A DNA stretch of 64,000 bases from Lyngbya sp. HA4199-MV5 (GCA_019359375.1 JAHHHL010000009.1:111428-175427); one strand, 5' to 3'. Shown: positions 18,380-28,077, counted from the first letter of the stretch. The notes: generated from the sequence alone by a model not told the origin. Made by a program: numbers and translations.

Positions 18380-18403
18380 TTGTGTAATGCTTTGGTGATT
18401 GTG
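18366..18403 (+). repeat. 19-bp perfect tandem duplication over the fetB stop
   Basis: TAATGCTTTGGTGATTGTG occurs twice in a row (18366-18384, 18385-18403). The first copy contains the fetB stop TGA; the second is noncoding. This looks like a recent replication slippage event that left the protein unchanged. Confidence 0.9.
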
Positions 18404-18647
18404 CCTAAAACTGCTCTTGTGTCCAGCTACGGAATGTGGTGAGGGCGATGCAATTTTCAAAGCAGGTCTACCGTTCCCTAGCGACTGTGCTCTGTTCCCT
18501 GGTGACTGTTCACTAATTAAACCGCTTCGCTGTCGCGCAACGCATAATCCCAAACGTTCTGCTTGTTGCTCACAAAATCCGCCACAGGTTGCATTACGGT
18601 TGCTCATGCAATCTCTAGAGTTGAGATGATCGCTTAGCAAAATCTGT

Positions 18648-19895
18648 GTGGACATTTACATTCTTGATCTGTTGGTCATTGGCTTGCTGCTGCTGTTCAT
18701 TACGTTAGGGTCGGGATGGATTGCGCGTTTGCCAATTTCCTATGCACTCATTTATCTGGTTGTGGGTATCACACTCAGTCCTTACGGCTTTAATTTAATT
18801 CAACTCCGTCCCGACGCAAAATTTTTAGAGCGCATGACGGAGTTTGTTGTTTTAATCTCGCTGTTTGGCTGCGGTTTAAAGATGAACCGTCCCTTGAAAG
18901 CGTGGGCATGGAATTCGACCATTCGGCTCATTGGTTTTTTGCTACCTCTATCCATTTTTGCCATTGCCGCGATCGCCCATTGGGTTTTGCAGCTAAACTG
19001 GGGCGCTGCCGTTCTCCTGGGCGCGATTCTGGCACCTACTGATCCGGTGTTGGCATCAGAAGTGCAGCTAGAGGATCCGAGCGATCGAGACGAATTGCGC
19101 TTTGGTCTCACATCCGAAGGCGGCTTAAACGATGCGCTGGCATTTCCCTTCGTCTACTTTGGGTTGCGCTGGCTGGAAGACGAGCAGTGGCAGAACTGGT
19201 TTGCTCAATGGGTTGCCGTGGATGTCGTGTGGGCGATCGTGGCGGGTATCGGGATGGGTATTGGAGTGGCACGGTGCATCGAATGGATCGATCGCTCCCT
19301 GCAACGGTACCGACCAGCGGATGATTTAATCGAAGATTTTGTTGCCCTTGCCACCATTCTGATTACGTACTCACTCACCGAGTTAATTAATGGCTATGGC
19401 TTTGCAGCAGTTTTTGTGGCTGGCATGGTGATGCAGCACCGCGTTTCTAACCCAGATAAATCTAACTCTCAGCTTCGGTTTATTTCGCGCCTTGAAAAGC
19501 TAGCTGAGGTGGGAGCGATTCTCATTCTAGGATCATTGCTACGGCTGGGACCGATCGTTCAGTTTGCGGCTCCCGCTTTCTTCATTGCAGGACTATTACT
19601 TCTTGTGATTCGCCCTTTAGGAACCTGGCTCAGCACGATCGGCGCACCCACTCACCCTGCAACCCGCTGGCTTTTTGGCTGGTTTGGCATTCGCGGGGTG
19701 GGGTCTCTTTACTATTTAACCTACGCGTTTGGGCACGGGCTACAGGGGCAAACAGGCGAATTAATTGCCTGGATTACTTTTGTTACTGTGGTGCTTTCGG
19801 TGGTGCTGCATGGGATCAGTTCAACGCCTCTCATGGCGTGGTATGAGCGACGGATTAAGCCTAAAACGCCTCAGAAAGAGTCTTTTGAATCGTAA
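18648..19895 (+). CDS. CPA1-type Na+/H+ (cation:proton) antiporter
   Basis: Secondary transporter exchanging Na+ or K+ for protons. The 415-residue polytopic protein has about 12 helices. The ion-binding helix pair is recognisable: ILAPTDPVLASEVQ (TDP motif near residue 129) and FGLTSEGGLNDALAFPFV, which contains the GLND carboxylate characteristic of NhaP-type CPA1 carriers. FGIRGVGSLYYL near residue 348 is another family motif. The start is GTG at 18648-18650; no strong ribosome-binding site precedes it, so the true start may be slightly different. It lies downstream of fetB on the same strand after a 268-bp gap and is probably independent. Confidence 0.9.
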   Translation: MDIYILDLLVIGLLLLFITLGSGWIARLPISYALIYLVVGITLSPYGFNLIQLRPDAKFLERMTEFVVLISLFGCGLKMNRPLKAWAWNSTIRLIGFLLPLSIFAIAAIAHWVLQLNWGAAVLLGAILAPTDPVLASEVQLEDPSDRDELRFGLTSEGGLNDALAFPFVYFGLRWLEDEQWQNWFAQWVAVDVVWAIVAGIGMGIGVARCIEWIDRSLQRYRPADDLIEDFVALATILITYSLTELINGYGFAAVFVAGMVMQHRVSNPDKSNSQLRFISRLEKLAEVGAILILGSLLRLGPIVQFAAPAFFIAGLLLLVIRPLGTWLSTIGAPTHPATRWLFGWFGIRGVGSLYYLTYAFGHGLQGQTGELIAWITFVTVVLSVVLHGISSTPLMAWYERRIKPKTPQKESFES

Positions 19896-20019
19896 TTTGA
19901 GTTCGTAAGACGGGTGAGCTTTACGTTTCTTCAAATCTACCAAATGGTAGAGCAGTTCTTCACACAGCCTCGTTACAGTAAACCTTGTTCATGTTTAATA
20001 CTGTTAAGGAATGCTAAAC

Positions 20020-20730
20020 ATGCGAAATGTTTATCGCTCGACGTTACTCCAAAACTTTTCTATCCTGGCGAGTGTTGCCGGGTTAGTTGTGGTTGGTGTC
20101 CCTGCGATCGCTCAAATGTCACCCAGTCCAGAGCAGTCTCCCGCAGGCAGCGTACAAACGTCGCCCACTCAGGCTCCTGCTGAGATCCAGCCTGGTGGCA
20201 CAATCCAAACTCCTGCTGACACAACCCAGCCTGCCGATCCTACTCAAGCACCTGCAACCAGCGCCCCTGCTACGCCCACCAAAAACCTCACGCTGTCTGA
20301 GCTACTTCAAAAAGGCTCCAGCACAGGCTCGTTCAAAACTCTTGCCAAAGCTGTGCAGGCTGCTGGGCTAGAGCAGACGTTGCAAGAAAGCAGCGGCTCT
20401 TTTACCGTGTTTGCACCCACTGATGAAGCCTTTGCCGCCCTACCTAAAGGCACGCTTGAAAAATTGCTGAAGCCAGAAAACAAAGCGCTTTTGAGACAGG
20501 TTTTGGCTTACCATGTAGCACCCAGCGAACTGCCTTCGAGTGACTTGAAAACAGGTTTGGTGAAAACCCTGGGTGGTGGTCTTGCGGTGAGAGTCAATGC
20601 AGGCAAAGTTGTGGTTAACGATGCCACCGTGATTCAACCCGACATCGAAGCGTCCAACGGTGTTGTACACGCAATTAATCGCGTTCTGATTTCGCCAACC
20701 ATCAAGCAGCGCCTGATCTCGCTGAAGTAG
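20020..20730 (+). CDS. Secreted fasciclin (FAS1) domain protein
   Basis: Likely exported adhesion or surface protein. After a signal peptide (about 1-30, ending VGVPAIAQM) comes a Pro/Thr/Gln/Ala-rich linker of about 60 residues. One complete FAS1 domain covers the rest: H1 motif FTVFAPTDEAFAALP near 125-139, YHVAPSELPS, and the H2 region IEASNGVVHAINRVLISP at the end. Two ATGs are possible: 20011, immediately after TAAGGA, and 20020, nine bases further, which is better spaced and is used here. A strong hairpin terminator follows at 20773. Confidence 0.92.
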   Translation: MRNVYRSTLLQNFSILASVAGLVVVGVPAIAQMSPSPEQSPAGSVQTSPTQAPAEIQPGGTIQTPADTTQPADPTQAPATSAPATPTKNLTLSELLQKGSSTGSFKTLAKAVQAAGLEQTLQESSGSFTVFAPTDEAFAALPKGTLEKLLKPENKALLRQVLAYHVAPSELPSSDLKTGLVKTLGGGLAVRVNAGKVVVNDATVIQPDIEASNGVVHAINRVLISPTIKQRLISLK

Positions 20731-20772
20731 GGGCTGATGCTTTAGTTGATCGAACGCTTTAGTTAAACAAAG

Positions 20773-20814
20773 CCTGGAAAAGACACCACGATTGCAGTCT
20801 CTTTTCCAGGTTTT
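20773..20814 (+). terminator. Rho-independent terminator after fasciclin gene
   Basis: The arm CCTGGAAAAG (20773-20782) pairs with CTTTTCCAGG (20801-20810), extended by AGAC/GTCT with a bulge. TTTTGTCTTT follows. It starts 43 bp after the stop codon. Confidence 0.8.
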
Positions 20815-20865
20815 GTCTTTCATATTCTTTTTGCAGGACTACTTTTAATCTGCCGAACAGATGGT

Positions 20866-21014
20866 TATGCAGCGGATGAAGCAGACGCTTTTTTGACACG
20901 TTTGTCGATCGCTTCATCTGCTATCAGATCTGTGGATATGCAGCGGATGAGAATGGATGAACCAGATGACTTTTCACACGTTTGTCAATCGCTTATCCGC
21001 TATCAAATCTGTTG
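20866..21014. repeat. Imperfect tandem repeat of ~70-79 bp
   Basis: Two units (20866-20935 and 20936-21014) each begin TATGCAGCGGATGA, share CACACGTTTGTC-ATCGCTT-like cores, and end TATCA-ATCTGT. In the first unit GCGGATGAAGC faces GCTTCATCTGC and could pair as a hairpin. No reading frame is conserved between the units. Confidence 0.75.
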
Positions 21015-21093
21015 CCACGGGACTTGATGCTTGGAATGAAATGACCCTGATTCTTTTTGTTTCAACAGCTTCAACTCTCCTGAGCAATCGCCG

Positions 21094-22569
21094 CTAAAAT
21101 TGCCGCGTCCACTCTTGCCAACGTTCTACCACTACCTTGGTTTGTGTGAAAAACTCAACTGCCTGGTGTCCCTGTCCGTGTAAATCGCCGAAAAAGCTGT
21201 CTTTCCAGCCGCTAAAAGGAAAAAACGCCATTGGAGCCGCTACGCCAATGTTGATGCCAATATTGCCCGCCTCGACCTCGTAGCGAAACTTCCGCGCTGC
21301 GCCGCCATTGGTCGTAAACAGGCACGCCATGTTGCCATATTGACCCTGGTTGATCAGCGCGATCGCCTCGTCAAGCGTCTCCAGATGCATCAGGCTTAGA
21401 ACGGGACCAAAGATTTCAGTCCGGGCAATGTCGCTCAGTGGATTGACATCCTGTAGCACCGTTGGTCGTACAAAATAGCCTTCTTCGCAACCAGCAATCT
21501 TGGGTTGCCGACCATCGACTAAAACCGTTGCGCCTTCGTCAATCCCCTTTTGAATCAAACCTTCAATACGGCTCTGGCTTTGAGTCGTGATGACGGGTCC
21601 CATTTGTACACCGTTGTCTAAGCCATTGCCCACAACGCGGGTTTGAGCGACTTCGGCGATCGCCTCTGTAAATGGTTGACGAGCATCACCAATGGTGAGC
21701 GCGATCGAAGCGGCAAGACACCGCTGTCCCGCACAGCCAAAGGCACTATCCGCCATAATGCGCGTGGTCATTGCTATATCTGCATCCGGTAAAATTACCA
21801 CTGGATTCTTCGCACCACCTTGGCACTGAGCACGCTTACCGTTTGCTGCCGCACGACTGTACACATACTTGGCGACAGGCGTAGAGCCGACGAAGCTGAC
21901 CGCTCGCACTAGCGGATGATCGAGAATCGCATCGACGACCGTTTTATCGCCATTCACCAAATTCACAACCCCATTTGGCAAGCCTGTTTGCTCCAGCAGA
22001 TGCATCACCGTTTGCATCGTGAGGGGCACGCGCTCAGACGGTTTGAGAATGGTGGTATTGCCACAGGCGATCGCGTAGGGCATAAACCAAAAGGGAATCA
22101 TGCCTGGAAAGTTGAAGGGCGCAATCACGGCTGTCACTCCAAGCGGCTGACGAATCATGCTTTCGTCAATGCCCCTGGCAATATCTTCGGAGTTATAGCC
22201 CTGCATCAGCATGGGAATGCCACAGGCAACCTCGACGTTTTCGATCGCCCGTCGCAACTCACCTTTTGACTCGGCGATCGTTTTGCCGCATTCCTGCGTA
22301 ATCGTCTGCGCCAGAGTATCAAGCTGGTCTTCTAACAACCCCTTGAGCTTGAAAAGATATTGAATACGCTCCGTTGCAGGTGTGCGCCTCCAGGACACAA
22401 ACGCCCTGGTAGCCGCCTGTACGGCTTCATCCACGTCCTTAGCCGGTGAGAGTGGTACCGTTGCCAACGTTTCGACCGTCGCTGGATTCAGCACATCTAG
22501 ATAAGTGGTCGCCGTTGACGCAGACCATGCGCCGTCGATGTAGTTTCTAAGAGCGGTAGATGCACCCAT
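21094..22569 (-). CDS. mmsA: CoA-acylating methylmalonate-semialdehyde dehydrogenase
   Basis: NAD-dependent aldehyde dehydrogenase that converts methylmalonate or malonate semialdehyde plus CoA to propionyl- or acetyl-CoA in valine/inositol/beta-alanine catabolism. The 491-residue enzyme has the ALDH landmarks [36 protein letters not shown], and the catalytic Cys in [14 protein letters not shown] (near residue 284). The usual Glu of the VTLELGGK motif is replaced by the CQGGAKNP sequence, which is diagnostic of the CoA-acylating MMSDH subgroup. The start is ATG at 22567-22569 ([10 protein letters not shown]); a longer frame upstream lacks support. Other genes of the pathway are not nearby. 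Confidence 0.9.
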   Translation of the reverse strand: MGASTALRNYIDGAWSASTATTYLDVLNPATVETLATVPLSPAKDVDEAVQAATRAFVSWRRTPATERIQYLFKLKGLLEDQLDTLAQTITQECGKTIAESKGELRRAIENVEVACGIPMLMQGYNSEDIARGIDESMIRQPLGVTAVIAPFNFPGMIPFWFMPYAIACGNTTILKPSERVPLTMQTVMHLLEQTGLPNGVVNLVNGDKTVVDAILDHPLVRAVSFVGSTPVAKYVYSRAAANGKRAQCQGGAKNPVVILPDADIAMTTRIMADSAFGCAGQRCLAASIALTIGDARQPFTEAIAEVAQTRVVGNGLDNGVQMGPVITTQSQSRIEGLIQKGIDEGATVLVDGRQPKIAGCEEGYFVRPTVLQDVNPLSDIARTEIFGPVLSLMHLETLDEAIALINQGQYGNMACLFTTNGGAARKFRYEVEAGNIGINIGVAAPMAFFPFSGWKDSFFGDLHGQGHQAVEFFTQTKVVVERWQEWTRQF

Positions 22570-22803
22570 ATTGTTTTTGAGTTTGCAGAAGAATGACGAC
22601 CGCCACAAAATCGATCGTGCGGCGTTACCCAACAGTGTTTTTAGCCTGCACTACTGGGTAGATGTTTTAGTCTAGCGTCACTCTCTGCGATCGTCGTTGT
22701 TGCTGCTACAGATCAAGCAGTGCTTAAGTTTATTGGCAAAATTCAGCTTTCCTGCTTGCACAAGAAGCCTTTAGAGGGTTCGCCCAATAAAGATAGCACT
22801 GCA

Positions 22804-23325
22804 TTAGTTGTTTAAATTCTCAAAAGAACCAGCACACGACGGTCCCACATCTGGCACAAAGGTAACGCCAGAAGAATCACCTGCTTGCGGCTTCTGCGAT
22901 TGACAGAGTACAGCAAGTGTCGTCAATTCGCCACCCGCTGCACCCGTCGTACTGCCCACGCTCACCCCGCCCACATGTGCGCGCAACGAAAGCGTATTCT
23001 GCGGATAGGAAACGTTCGTCGCAGCAGTGCTGGTATTGTCGTCGATGGCGTAGGTATAGTTCGTCGTTTGAGTTTTAATGCCCAACCCTAACAGCGAGAA
23101 ATCATCTGTGAACGTGTTTTTCTCAAGAAAGTACGCCTGATGCGCCCGATTGAGTGAGCCAATGTACTGCTTTGATTCGGTTTCTTTTGCTTTGCTCGCC
23201 TGGTTTAAAAACGAGGGCAGCGCGATCGCAGAGAGAACGCCAACAATGACAATGACAACTAGCAGTTCGATTAAGGTAAACCCTCCAGATTCGTTAAGGG
23301 TAAATGTACGGAGAGACGATTTCAT
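22804..23325 (-). CDS. Type IV pilin-like protein (PilA family)
   Basis: Pilus or pseudopilus subunit. The 173-residue protein has the prepilin leader MKSSLRTFTLNESGG cut before FTLIELLVVIVIVGVLSAIALP, with the invariant Glu at +5. A globular domain follows, with the cyanobacterial ESKQYIGSLNRAHQAYFLE segment that marks the G/H-type pilins, and a probable disulfide loop (two Cys in the C-terminal third). The start at 23323-23325 is preceded by AGGAGCAATCC, a good ribosome-binding site. No pil assembly genes are adjacent. A pilin-like lipoprotein at 56.4 kb shares the same helical motif. Confidence 0.92.
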   Translation of the reverse strand: MKSSLRTFTLNESGGFTLIELLVVIVIVGVLSAIALPSFLNQASKAKETESKQYIGSLNRAHQAYFLEKNTFTDDFSLLGLGIKTQTTNYTYAIDDNTSTAATNVSYPQNTLSLRAHVGGVSVGSTTGAAGGELTTLAVLCQSQKPQAGDSSGVTFVPDVGPSCAGSFENLNN

Positions 23326-24134
23326 GGATTGCTCCTGTAGTCTGTGGAGAATAAGCACTCAGGAGATGCAACCCTTGCCTATTTAAACTTGGCTATTTAA
23401 GCTTTGAATGGTGTTCTAAATCAGCCTAGCCAAAGGAATCAAAACGTATCTTTCTTGACATATTATCAGCAATTCTACTGATGGTAACAAGCCAAGCGGC
23501 TGCGGGTTTATGAATTCTTGACAAAAGAATACTTAGGGTTCATTAGCGCTATATCACTTTGCACAAGGATTCATAGAGTTGCCTTTTGTCAAAATTTTGT
23601 GTAAGGGTTCACAAGGTTACATCGCGTCAAACCGTTTGTACAAAAGGATTTAAGGAATTAAATCATCGTATTGAAGCATTGTGTACTAGACGCGTTTCGT
23701 GAGCATCACAATCGGACAATTGGCAAATGATTAGAAAGATCGGCAGTTTGGCTGAGCATAATGGTGTGCTATTTAGGGAACCTTAAGCCAAGCATTCTGA
23801 GTATGACGATGTTTTCTTTGCTACTGCTAACGTTGATGACGAGCTTTACGATTTATCGCGTGTTGCTGCTTTCACACAAGCGTGTTTAAACGGCAGTTGA
23901 ACGATCGCTCAAGCCTCAAAGCGCTTGCTCTCGCGCACCGCATAAGCGTGCTTAACCCAAACTGACGTAATCTATGGCGAAGAAATCACAAAAAACAATG
24001 GACTGAGTGCTGGGGGTTGACCGTAGCGCTCAGTCCATTACAAATTACACAAACCTCGGAGATTTTAACGAGGAATCAGGCAGTCGCTCAATGAGTGACT
24101 CAAACCTCCGAGGTTTTGGTTTAGTGGTTTTTAG
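23326..24134. other. Long spacer between pilin and transketolase-like genes
   Basis: About 800 bp without a convincing gene. It contains the pilin leader (AT-rich, 23330-23700), a terminator for the transketolase-like gene at 23986-24039, and an AAACCTCGGAG palindrome pair (24051-24066, 24102-24116). A 28-codon hydrophobic open frame at 23803-23889 was noted but has no start signal. Nothing else was recognised. Confidence 0.5.
23986..24039 (-). terminator. Rho-independent terminator of the transketolase-like gene
   Basis: On the minus strand the arm AATGGACTGAGCGC (24039-24026) pairs with its partner at 24010-23997 with one mismatch, around a 15-nt loop. TTGTTTTTTGTG follows immediately. It lies 95 bp past the stop codon at 24135, with an AACCTCGGAG palindrome pair in between. 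Confidence 0.75.
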
Positions 24135-26048
24135 TTAACCGACCAGTTCTTTGACTTTAGCGATGATGCCATCCGGATCGATGCCCTGGTGGGGGTACTG
24201 TTCCCACAGACCACCGGAGCCTTCTTTGTGGGTACCGAGGTGGGCGTATTTGGGAGTCAAGCCACGCTCTAGGAGCCAGGTGCCAAAGCGGCTGCCTAAA
24301 CCTGTTTTGCGATTAAATGCCTCAACGACAAGGACGAAGGGGGTTGCGCCGATTTTGGCGATCATCGCTTCATCCACCACATTTAACGTTGGCTTATTGA
24401 CCAGACCCACATCAATGCCGTCTTGCTTCAAACGATGCACCGCATCCAGCGCACGATACAGACCGTCGCCAAAGCTGACAATGTAGCCTGCGGTGCCTTC
24501 CCGTATCACTTCATCTTTACCGGGCACAAAGGTATAGCCTTCGCCGTACAGATCTTTAGCATCAGCATTCAGAATGTTGGGCGTTTTGGAGCGCGTGGAA
24601 AAGATGAACCGCAGCCCCGGATCGTGGAAGACGGTTTTGACGACTGCTCTCATTTGCCCAGCATCGGCAGGGAAGTAAAGGCGGGTTTCGTAGCCATCAT
24701 CCAATCCGTTGTCGGCATAGAAGTTGTTGATACCAAAGTGGCAGGTGTTGTCTGCCATGTCGTCGATGCCAGAGTGGGAGAAGTGGCAGAGCAGGTTGGA
24801 GTAGTTCAACCGCGCCATCGTGATCTCGGAAATGCACATTTCTAGAAAGGCGGCAAAGGTGGCGAAGATGCCCTGCTTGCCTTTTTCCATACCAAAGCCT
24901 GCTGCCGCAGAGATGTTCCCCCGCTCCATAATGCCGGAGGGGATGAAGACTTCGGGATGCGCGTCGTGGATTTTCTTCAGACCGCAGGAGCCTTCGAGAT
25001 CGCTGTCAATCACCAATACCTTGGCTTTGCGATCGGTTTCACTCATGCCATCCAACACCGCATTCACGGCATCACCAAACACATTGCGGTTGGAGTCCCA
25101 CGTATCGCCTGCACCGATAAACTTGTAGGGATTCTTAGGGGTTTCGATCGCCTTCAAAAAGTCCACAGCAGCCGTTAAGCCGCGTTTTTCGAGATAGGCG
25201 ATCGCCAGTTTCACGGAAATCACGTCATGCCCGTGAGTGGAACCTTCCAGCCCTTCGATGCCAACCGACATGGGGCGCTTGTTGACAACGGCAATCGGTC
25301 CCGGTGTCGCGATGGCTTCCACAATCCGAGCGTATAGATCATCCAGATCTTCACCGTTGCCTTCTAGCACTTTCAGCCCGTGCCCTTCGAGTGTTTTAGC
25401 CACGCTGTAGCCAGGGAGATATTTGGAGGGGTGTCCAGCGATCGTCACATCGTTGTCATCAATGATCAGCTTGACGTTGATGTGCTGAGCGACCGCTAAG
25501 CGCGCGGCTTCGGCATCGTTCCCTTCCTGCTGCGATCCATCAGACCCCAGACAGAAAACCGTTTTGCCGGGGTTTGCCAGCGCTACGCCGTTCACGTAAG
25601 GCCACATATGACCGAGACGACCGGAGCTAAATTTCACGCCGGGGGTCAAACCGAGTTCCGGGTGTCCGGGTAGATGGGCGTGTGCTTCCCGGTAGCGAGT
25701 GAGTTGTTCGGCAGGCAGTTCGCCGTGCAGAGTTGCCATCAGGTATTGGGTTGCCACGCGATGTCCGGCTTCGTCAAAGAAGATGGGGACAAACTGATTG
25801 GGGGCACCGCGGAAGAGGGCATCCAGAATCATGACTTCGGGCACGGTGTCGTAGGGTCCGCCTGTGTGACCGCCTACCCCCCTTGCGGCACCCGTTGCAG
25901 TGAAAAAGATGATCGCATCCCGGCAAAGCTGAATGTTTGCCTTGAGGGTTTCGCGCTGCTCATCAGTCAGGGTTTTGTTAGCAGGGTCTAGCGTCAGCGG
26001 CTTGTAAGCACCGAGGTCGATCGGAAAGCGAGTAGTCGTGGTCGTCAT
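24135..26048 (-). CDS. Divergent transketolase-family enzyme
   Basis: Thiamine-diphosphate enzyme of the transketolase fold, 637 residues. The ThDP/Mg site is present (FCLGSDGSQQEGN followed about 15 residues on by LIIDDNDVTIAG). Histidines corresponding to the transketolase active site are visible in VGGHTGGP, DEAGHRVAT, HLPGHPELG and GSTHGHD, and the catalytic Glu in GIMERGN. Yet canonical blocks are altered: SGHPGLP is GGHTGGP, TTGPLGQG is SSGRLGHM, and THDSIGLGEDGPTHQ is SHSGIDDMADNTCHF. It lies 93 bp downstream of fabF, the position that ordinary tktA occupies in many cyanobacteria (acpP-fabF-tktA, from memory). It could be the main transketolase or a paralogue with another substrate. 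Confidence 0.82.
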   Translation of the reverse strand: MTTTTTRFPIDLGAYKPLTLDPANKTLTDEQRETLKANIQLCRDAIIFFTATGAARGVGGHTGGPYDTVPEVMILDALFRGAPNQFVPIFFDEAGHRVATQYLMATLHGELPAEQLTRYREAHAHLPGHPELGLTPGVKFSSGRLGHMWPYVNGVALANPGKTVFCLGSDGSQQEGNDAEAARLAVAQHINVKLIIDDNDVTIAGHPSKYLPGYSVAKTLEGHGLKVLEGNGEDLDDLYARIVEAIATPGPIAVVNKRPMSVGIEGLEGSTHGHDVISVKLAIAYLEKRGLTAAVDFLKAIETPKNPYKFIGAGDTWDSNRNVFGDAVNAVLDGMSETDRKAKVLVIDSDLEGSCGLKKIHDAHPEVFIPSGIMERGNISAAAGFGMEKGKQGIFATFAAFLEMCISEITMARLNYSNLLCHFSHSGIDDMADNTCHFGINNFYADNGLDDGYETRLYFPADAGQMRAVVKTVFHDPGLRFIFSTRSKTPNILNADAKDLYGEGYTFVPGKDEVIREGTAGYIVSFGDGLYRALDAVHRLKQDGIDVGLVNKPTLNVVDEAMIAKIGATPFVLVVEAFNRKTGLGSRFGTWLLERGLTPKYAHLGTHKEGSGGLWEQYPHQGIDPDGIIAKVKELVG

Positions 26049-26141
26049 GGCTTAGATCCTGAATAGGGCATGTGAGGCAAACGGATACGATGGTCTAACA
26101 CGCAAAGGGCTGACACGCGAACGTTGGGTAACGAGAAAAAG

Positions 26142-27392
26142 CTACTGATACTTCTTGAATGCCAGGGTAACGTTATGTCCACCGAACCCGAAAGAGTTAG
26201 ACAGAGCTACATCTACTATCTGCTCGCGGCTCTGATTGGGCACGTAGTCCAGATCACAAGCCGGGTCAGGGTTTTCGAGGTTGATGGTGGGGGGCACACG
26301 ATCGTTGGCAACTGCCATCACTGCTGCGACCGCTTCGATGCCGCCAGAACCGCCCAACAGGTGCCCCGTCATCGATTTTGTCGAGCTAACGGTAATGTTG
26401 TAGGCATGTTCGCCCAGTGCCTTCTTCATCGCGGCGGTCTCCGTCGAGTCGTTGGCAGGCGTGCTGGTGCCGTGAGCGTTGATGTAGCTCACCTGATCGG
26501 GCGTTAGATTGGCATCTTTTAAGGCGAGTGAAATGGCTCGTGCCGCACCTTCGCCGCCCGGAACTGGAGAGGTAATATGATAGGCATCGCAGGTCGCACC
26601 ATAGCCTACAAGCTCAGCATAGATTCGGGCACCCCTGGCTAAAGCATGCTCCAGCTCTTCAAGAATCAAAATACCGCTGCCTTCACCCAGTACAAAGCCA
26701 TCCCGGTCTTTGTCAAACGGGCGGCTGGCGTGGGCAGGATCATCGTTACGGGTAGACATGGCTTTACAGGCCGCAAAGCCAGCCACCGAAAGAGAGGTAA
26801 CGGCAGCTTCTGTACCGCCACAAATTATTGCCTGGGCATAGCCATTTTGCACGAGCCGAAAGGCATCGCCGATCGCGTTTGAACCTGCTGCACAAGCGGT
26901 TACAGAACAGGAATTTGGACCTTTTGCGCCCGTATGAATCGCCGTCAAGCCCGCTGCCATATTGGCAATCATCATAGGAATCATGAAGGGGCTACAGCGA
27001 TCGGGTCCTTTAGTCAGGTTGATTTCTTGCTGATCTTCCAGCACTTTTAACCCGCCAATGCCGGTGCCAATGAGGACACCTACCTGTTCTGCATTCAGAT
27101 CGTTGATGACAAATTTGGCATCCGCAAGCGCTTGTTTACTGGCAGACACGCCAAACTGAGCGAACCGATCCATGCGTTTCGCTTCTTTTCGATCCATATA
27201 GACGTGCGGATCAAACCCTTTTACCTCGCCCGCCATCCGGCAATCATGCCGAGAGGCATCAAAGAGAGTAATGGGAGCAATACCGTTACGCCCATTCAGC
27301 AACCCCTCCCAGTATTCAGTCAGGGTGTTTCCAATGGGGGTGATTGCGCCGAGTCCGGTGACGACAACGCGCTTACGATCGAGACTTGTCAT
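26142..27392 (-). CDS. fabF: Beta-ketoacyl-ACP synthase II FabF
   Basis: Condensing enzyme of type II fatty acid synthesis, extending acyl-ACP with malonyl-ACP. The 416-residue protein has the thiolase-fold landmarks: VVVTGLGAITPIGN at the N-terminus, the nucleophile Cys in SVTACAAGSNAIGDA (near residue 167), His in INAHGTSTPAND (near 307), and His in STKSMTGHLLGGSGG (near 344). NSFGFGGHNVTLAF closes the protein. It lies downstream of acpP on the same strand, separated by a 162-bp spacer filled with short repeats, and upstream of the transketolase-like gene. Confidence 0.97.
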   Translation of the reverse strand: MTSLDRKRVVVTGLGAITPIGNTLTEYWEGLLNGRNGIAPITLFDASRHDCRMAGEVKGFDPHVYMDRKEAKRMDRFAQFGVSASKQALADAKFVINDLNAEQVGVLIGTGIGGLKVLEDQQEINLTKGPDRCSPFMIPMMIANMAAGLTAIHTGAKGPNSCSVTACAAGSNAIGDAFRLVQNGYAQAIICGGTEAAVTSLSVAGFAACKAMSTRNDDPAHASRPFDKDRDGFVLGEGSGILILEELEHALARGARIYAELVGYGATCDAYHITSPVPGGEGAARAISLALKDANLTPDQVSYINAHGTSTPANDSTETAAMKKALGEHAYNITVSSTKSMTGHLLGGSGGIEAVAAVMAVANDRVPPTINLENPDPACDLDYVPNQSREQIVDVALSNSFGFGGHNVTLAFKKYQ

Positions 27393-27419
27393 GGCTTCAA
27401 CGTGATGGGTCGATACCCA

Positions 27420-27553
27420 GAATGCAGAACAGAAGAAAAACAGTCACCAGTCTTCAGTGAACAGTCAGCAGTCTTCAGTCACCAGTCTTCAGCCGTCAGT
27501 TCATCACTGTTCACTGGCTACTGTTCACTGTCCACTGGCTACTGTTCACTGAC
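27420..27553. repeat. Short tandem repeats between acpP and fabF
   Basis: The spacer is built from variants of CAGTCACCAGTCTTCAGT and CACTGTTCACTGGCTACTGTT, each repeated two or three times (27441-27496 and 27505-27552). This belongs to the class of short tandemly repeated sequences common in cyanobacterial spacers. It separates two genes that are normally cotranscribed, leaving little unique sequence around the fabF leader. Confidence 0.75.
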
Positions 27554-27554
27554 T

Positions 27555-27806
27555 CTAAGCCGATGCTGCTACTTTATTGTTGATATAGTCTACGGCGGAC
27601 TGCACTGTGGCAATTTCCTCTGCCGCTTCGTCAGGAATTTCGATATCAAATTCTTCTTCTAGCGCCATGACTAGCTCAACGGTATCCAGAGAGTCGGCTC
27701 CTAAATCGTTCGCAAAGCTAGCCTGGGGGGTGACTTCACTGGTTTCGACACCCAACTGTTCAGCCACGATTTTCTGAACTTTATCAAAAATTTCTGTCTC
27801 GGTCAT
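27555..27806 (-). CDS. acpP: Acyl carrier protein
   Basis: Carries growing acyl chains on 4'-phosphopantetheine during fatty acid synthesis. The 83-residue acidic protein has helices II-III with the modification site [20 protein letters not shown], Ser near residue 38. The start chosen is ATG at 27804-27806 ([11 protein letters not shown]), preceded by GAGGAAGTTT. A TTG four codons upstream is possible but less likely. fabF follows on the same strand. Confidence 0.97.
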   Translation of the reverse strand: MTETEIFDKVQKIVAEQLGVETSEVTPQASFANDLGADSLDTVELVMALEEEFDIEIPDEAAEEIATVQSAVDYINNKVAASA

Positions 27807-28049
27807 AAACTTCCTCAATCAATGCGGCGGCGATGGTTATAGAGTAAAACTTGTTTGCTTGTCTGCTCATCGGCAGTGGGGGCGGTTAAAGCCTCATACT
27901 CGACGGCAATCAATACCAAACATTCTCTGATCTTATCTGAAAGCGCGATCGTCCGAGTTATTCGCAGACGCTTTCCTAAGTGAGCCAAACTTTAAGCATA
28001 GAAGATCAGGGGCACAAAACGAAACCGGGTAGAAACGAAAGGCGATTTC

Positions 28050-28077
28050 GTAGGGACGTTTCATGGAATGTCCCTAC
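28050..28077. repeat. 28-bp interspersed palindrome
   Basis: GTAGGGACGTTTCATGGAAT plus GTCCCTAC is self-complementary except for two positions that can form G-U pairs. Palindromes of the GTAGGGAC...GTCCCTAC type are scattered in many cyanobacterial genomes. It lies between acpP and a MITE copy. Confidence 0.7.

Noticed and set aside
23803..23889. 28-codon hydrophobic open frame, possibly a small membrane subunit
   Set aside because: No ribosome-binding site and no match to PsbM/PetL-type small proteins that I remember.
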